In this document: positions 62,023 to 64,000 of the stretch, one piece after another
How positions within the stretch are numbered: the stretch's first letter is position 1
Layout: each line of letters starts with the position of its first letter
Source: JAKQIM01 sp964633225
Lineage (GTDB): Bacteria > Chloroflexota > Anaerolineae > Anaerolineales > UBA4823
DNA: 64,000 bases
Direction: 5' to 3'
Assembly (NCBI GenBank): GCA_964633225.1
Contig: CAZWFQ010000010.1
Span: 5,024 to 69,023, forward strand
The notes under the pieces: model-generated
The model's input: the letters and a program-made list of their open reading frames with translations, nothing else
What the model was told of the DNA's origin: nothing
Databases searched by the model: none
Program-made: the position numbers and the translations under genes

Positions 62023-62973
62023 TCAGGCGGCAGTGCGCTTGCGGCGGGTGTATGCCAACGCCAGGGCAGCGCCAAAGACGATCAGCACACCCACAATACC
62101 GGCAATGATCGTGGCCGCGCCCTCATTCGAAACGCCCGGGAAGACGTAATCTGGGATGATGTGATACAGCGGGCCCTGTGCGGCATCTAAGAAACCCTTT
62201 TGCTCAGCCACCCATTCCAGGCCATCGGGATGGGCCGAGGCCCAAGGCGAAGCCACCGCCAGCGCCAGGGCGATCAACAGCCCGGCTGCCCACACCAGCC
62301 AGCCGCCTTGCGGTGCGCTTGAACCGGCTTCCAACAGGTCGCGGCGGCTGGCATACAAAAAGGCCAGCGCGCCCACCGTGATCAGGGCTTCGCCCAGGCC
62401 AATGAGGGCATGAATGCCCGCCATCGCCGGGATGGCCAGGTTGGCTGGGGAAGTGCCCGAGAGCGCCAACTGCAATCCCACCCCCAGGGCCGCTATCTCA
62501 ATCGAGAACCAGGCCGCCAGGGCCCCGCCCACAAAAAGCCCCCACTTGCGCCCGCCGGTCAGCTTTTTAACGGTCTGGTAGACTGCATAAGAGACCGCCA
62601 CGCCCACGAGACCCATGTTGAAGATGTTGGCCCCCAGGGCCAGCAGCCCGCCATCTTGAAAGATGAGGGCCTGGACGCCGACCACGCAGGTCATCACCAG
62701 GATGGCTGCCCAGGGCCCCAGCAGGATGGTGGCAATGGCGGCGCCCATCAGGTGGCCCGAAGTGCCCCCCGCCACGGTGAAGTTGAGCATCTGCCCGGCA
62801 AAGATCGCCGCCGCCAGCACGCCCATCAACGGCACCTGGCGCTCGCCCAGCTCGGCGCTGACGCGCTTGAGGGCGTAGGCCACCACGGCAATGGTGACCA
62901 CCCATAAGATAATCGAAACCACAACGGATAAGAAGCCGTCGGGAATGTGCATCAAAACAGGTTTAAGCAGCAT
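62023..62973 (-). CDS. cbiM: Cobalt/nickel ECF substrate-binding protein, CbiM fused to PDGLE (CbiN-like)
   Basis: This 316-residue protein has the CbiM/NikM core (residues 8-215) with MHIPDGFLS, whose His binds the metal together with the free N-terminus in NikM structures, and GTSGHLMGA. A C-terminal PDGLE/CbiN-like domain (HPDGLEWVAEQKGF, two spans) is fused, replacing a separate CbiN. The ATG at 62973 has GGGAG at 8 nt and adds seven residues (MLLKPVL) before MHIPDGF; the ATG at 62952 has no such site but fits the known metal site. The first is kept with reserve. It follows the Fur-family gene by 20 bases. Confidence 0.93.
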   Translation of the reverse strand: MLLKPVLMHIPDGFLSVVVSIILWVVTIAVVAYALKRVSAELGERQVPLMGVLAAAIFAGQMLNFTVAGGTSGHLMGAAIATILLGPWAAILVMTCVVGVQALIFQDGGLLALGANIFNMGLVGVAVSYAVYQTVKKLTGGRKWGLFVGGALAAWFSIEIAALGVGLQLALSGTSPANLAIPAMAGIHALIGLGEALITVGALAFLYASRRDLLEAGSSAPQGGWLVWAAGLLIALALAVASPWASAHPDGLEWVAEQKGFLDAAQGPLYHIIPDYVFPGVSNEGAATIIAGIVGVLIVFGAALALAYTRRKRTAA

Positions 62974-62993
62974 TTTTTATCTCCCAAGGGGGT

Positions 62994-63422
62994 TTAACCG
63001 GCCTCAGACTGGCAGGCGGCGCAAACCCCCAGCATCGAAATGTGCTGTAGATCGGGGGTAAAGCGGTAATGGGCCTGGATCTCTTGGCTGAGGGGAAGCA
63101 ACAGATGGTGGTCGGCATCGGTCACATGGCCGCACAGGCGGCAGACCAGGTGAATATGCGGGCCATGGCGCAGGGTGGCATACACTATTCCCCCACCCAG
63201 GTCAGTGCGAGAGGCCAGGCCGCGTTCCACCAATAAGTCGAGGGTGCGATAGACGGTAGCAACGTTAACCAATGGCACGTGCGCCTGGGTCAGCCCAAAA
63301 ACCTCTTCGGCAGATAGGTGGCGCTCGGCATGAGCAATCACTTCAATGATCGCCGCTCGCTGGGGGGTGATTCGATATCCCTGAATGCGCAGGGCCTGGA
63401 GCAGGGTGTGACAGTGGGTCAT
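62994..63422 (-). CDS. Fur-family metalloregulator of the Co/Ni importer
   Basis: This 142-residue repressor has the Fur fold. The winged helix contains GYRITPQRAAIIEVI and VNVATVYRTLDLLVERGL. The metal-binding half has HGPHIHLVCRLCG followed by TDADHH, and a C-terminal CAAC gives a second Cys pair, forming the structural zinc site. It heads an operon with cbiM, cbiQ and cbiO, so nickel or cobalt control (Nur-like) is the best guess; zinc is possible. Its own promoter lies in a 30-bp inverted repeat, so it is probably autoregulated. AAAGG lies 11 nt before the ATG. Confidence 0.9.
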   Translation of the reverse strand: MTHCHTLLQALRIQGYRITPQRAAIIEVIAHAERHLSAEEVFGLTQAHVPLVNVATVYRTLDLLVERGLASRTDLGGGIVYATLRHGPHIHLVCRLCGHVTDADHHLLLPLSQEIQAHYRFTPDLQHISMLGVCAACQSEAG

Positions 63423-63450
63423 TCTTATTGCAACCTTTCGCAACAAGAAT
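63421..63450. promoter_or_regulatory. Imperfect 30-bp palindrome at the Fur-family promoter
   Basis: ATTCTTATTGC and GCAACAAGAAT pair with one mismatch over an 8-base centre. It touches the -10 box TATAAT (63449-63454) and covers the predicted start of transcription. The core TTGC-N8-GCAA is like boxes bound by Fur-family proteins. Confidence 0.7.
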
Positions 63451-63458
63451 TATACCAT

Positions 63459-63782
63459 CTATATACTTCCGCCGAATTTTGCCACCAGGCGATCCTTGGG
63501 CTGGTAGCCGCTGACCCGCTGCACCGGGTTTCCGTTAACGAAGAGCATCAGGGTAGGCACGCTCATCACGCCATACTGCATCGCCAGGTTGGAACATTGA
63601 TCCACATCCAGCTTGACCACTTTGACCTTGCCCTGCCATTCGCCGGCAAGCTGTTCTACCACCGGTTCCAACATCTTACATGGCCCGCACCAGGTGGCTG
63701 TAAAATCCACCAGCACGGGGAGAGCAGATTGCAGCACTTCGCTTTCAAAGCTGGCTTCGGTAAGACCAGAAATATTTGCCAT
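63459..63782 (-). CDS. trxA: Thioredoxin
   Basis: This 107-residue protein is a standard thioredoxin that reduces disulfides in the cytoplasm. The active site is TWCGPCKM at about residues 30-37, the cis-Pro lies in MSVPTLMLF, and the length is normal. The start at 63782 has GGGAGG ahead. It lies upstream of the Fur-family gene on the same strand; the 36-base gap holds the Fur promoter and palindrome. Confidence 0.96.
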   Translation of the reverse strand: MANISGLTEASFESEVLQSALPVLVDFTATWCGPCKMLEPVVEQLAGEWQGKVKVVKLDVDQCSNLAMQYGVMSVPTLMLFVNGNPVQRVSGYQPKDRLVAKFGGSI

Positions 63783-63879
63783 GCTTATTTCCTCCCTCGA
63801 GATGGTAACAATTCGCAGGGCAAAAGTCAAGGGTGGGAAGTTCGTAAAGCCACCAGGAGAAAAAATCGAAATTCAGAAG

Positions 63880-63908
63880 TTGACGCTAACCGTTGATGGT
63901 GATAGAAT
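63880..63908 (+). promoter_or_regulatory. Sigma-70-type promoter of tRNA-Lys
   Basis: TTGACG (63880-63885) and TAGAAT (63903-63908) have a 17-base spacer. The tRNA begins 14 bases after the -10 box. Confidence 0.8.
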
Positions 63909-63922
63909 GCATTTCGCGAGAC

Positions 63923-63994
63923 GGGCGTGTAGCTCAATGGCAGAGCAGTGGCCTTTTAAGTCATTGGTTGAAGGTTCGAGCCCTTCCACGCTCA
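63923..63994 (+). tRNA. tRNA-Lys (anticodon UUU)
   Basis: A full cloverleaf forms: acceptor GGGCGTG/CACGCTC, D stem GCTC/GAGC, anticodon loop CTTTTAA and T stem GAAGG/CCTTC with loop TTCGAGC. The anticodon is TTT. The discriminator is A, CCA is not encoded, and a T-run follows at the window end. Confidence 0.95.
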
Positions 63995-64000
63995 TTTTTC

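Noticed and set aside
62974..62993. Possible cobalamin riboswitch before the Co/Ni transporter
   Set aside because: The gap is only 20 bases and no B12-box or conserved aptamer core is seen; control seems to be through the Fur-family gene.

Overview
The window looks like a draft-assembly piece (one run of exactly 100 N) from a Chloroflexota bacterium, most likely Anaerolineae-like. This is an inference. The base composition is fairly GC-rich, and many exported proteins carry Thr/Pro-rich linkers behind lipoprotein signals. A penicillin-binding protein and two M23 peptidases point to a peptidoglycan wall. The genes are ordinary chromosomal genes in short operons on both strands. I see no rRNA, CRISPR array, prophage or intact insertion sequence.

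Layout. 1-6.4 kb (minus): a lipoprotein fragment, a degenerate histidine kinase, a CitE-like lyase, and a large hybrid kinase with its stand-alone HPt partner. 6.4-8.1 kb: a DUF389-SH3 membrane protein and a small HAD protein. 8.1-14.2 kb (plus): two BMP-family lipoproteins, two permeases and a double ATPase forming a nucleoside-type ABC importer, facing a cytidine deaminase. 14.2-18.9 kb (minus): cdd, a CBS/CorC protein, glmU, tRNA-Gln and a response regulator. 19-25.8 kb (minus): oppF, oppD, two tandem peptide-binding proteins (one broken by the gap) and an ECF sigma factor. 25.8-30.4 kb (minus): rsgA, a transposase remnant, a lipoprotein transpeptidase, Maf and an unknown protein. 30.5-34.2 kb (plus): EthD, YbaK, M23 peptidase, an SDR without its catalytic residues, DinB and AAC(3)-like proteins. 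34.2-37.2 kb (minus): lysS, greA and a PIG-L deacetylase. 37.3-44.4 kb (plus): a P/T-rich membrane protein, three tandem M42 peptidases, a sugar-type binding protein, a LysM-M23 protein and a nitroreductase. 44.4-58.3 kb (minus): the TldE/TldD pair, a transglutaminase-UvrA fusion, a heterodimeric ABC exporter, an orphan gene behind a perfect palindromic operator, DUF1015, an unknown membrane protein and YigZ. 58.4-60.4 kb (plus): a CPBP protease-GNAT fusion. 60.5-63.8 kb (minus): a Co/Ni ECF transporter led by a Fur-family regulator with a palindrome on its promoter, then thioredoxin. The window ends with tRNA-Lys.

Main points. The most unusual gene joins a transglutaminase-like domain (Cys-His-Asp triad visible) to a complete UvrA in one reading frame. 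Five genes carry a perfect TATAAT only 6-7 nt from their start codon and have no convincing Shine-Dalgarno at the usual spacing, which suggests leaderless transcripts. A degenerate inverted repeat family recurs between genes. Two promoters are covered by palindromes.
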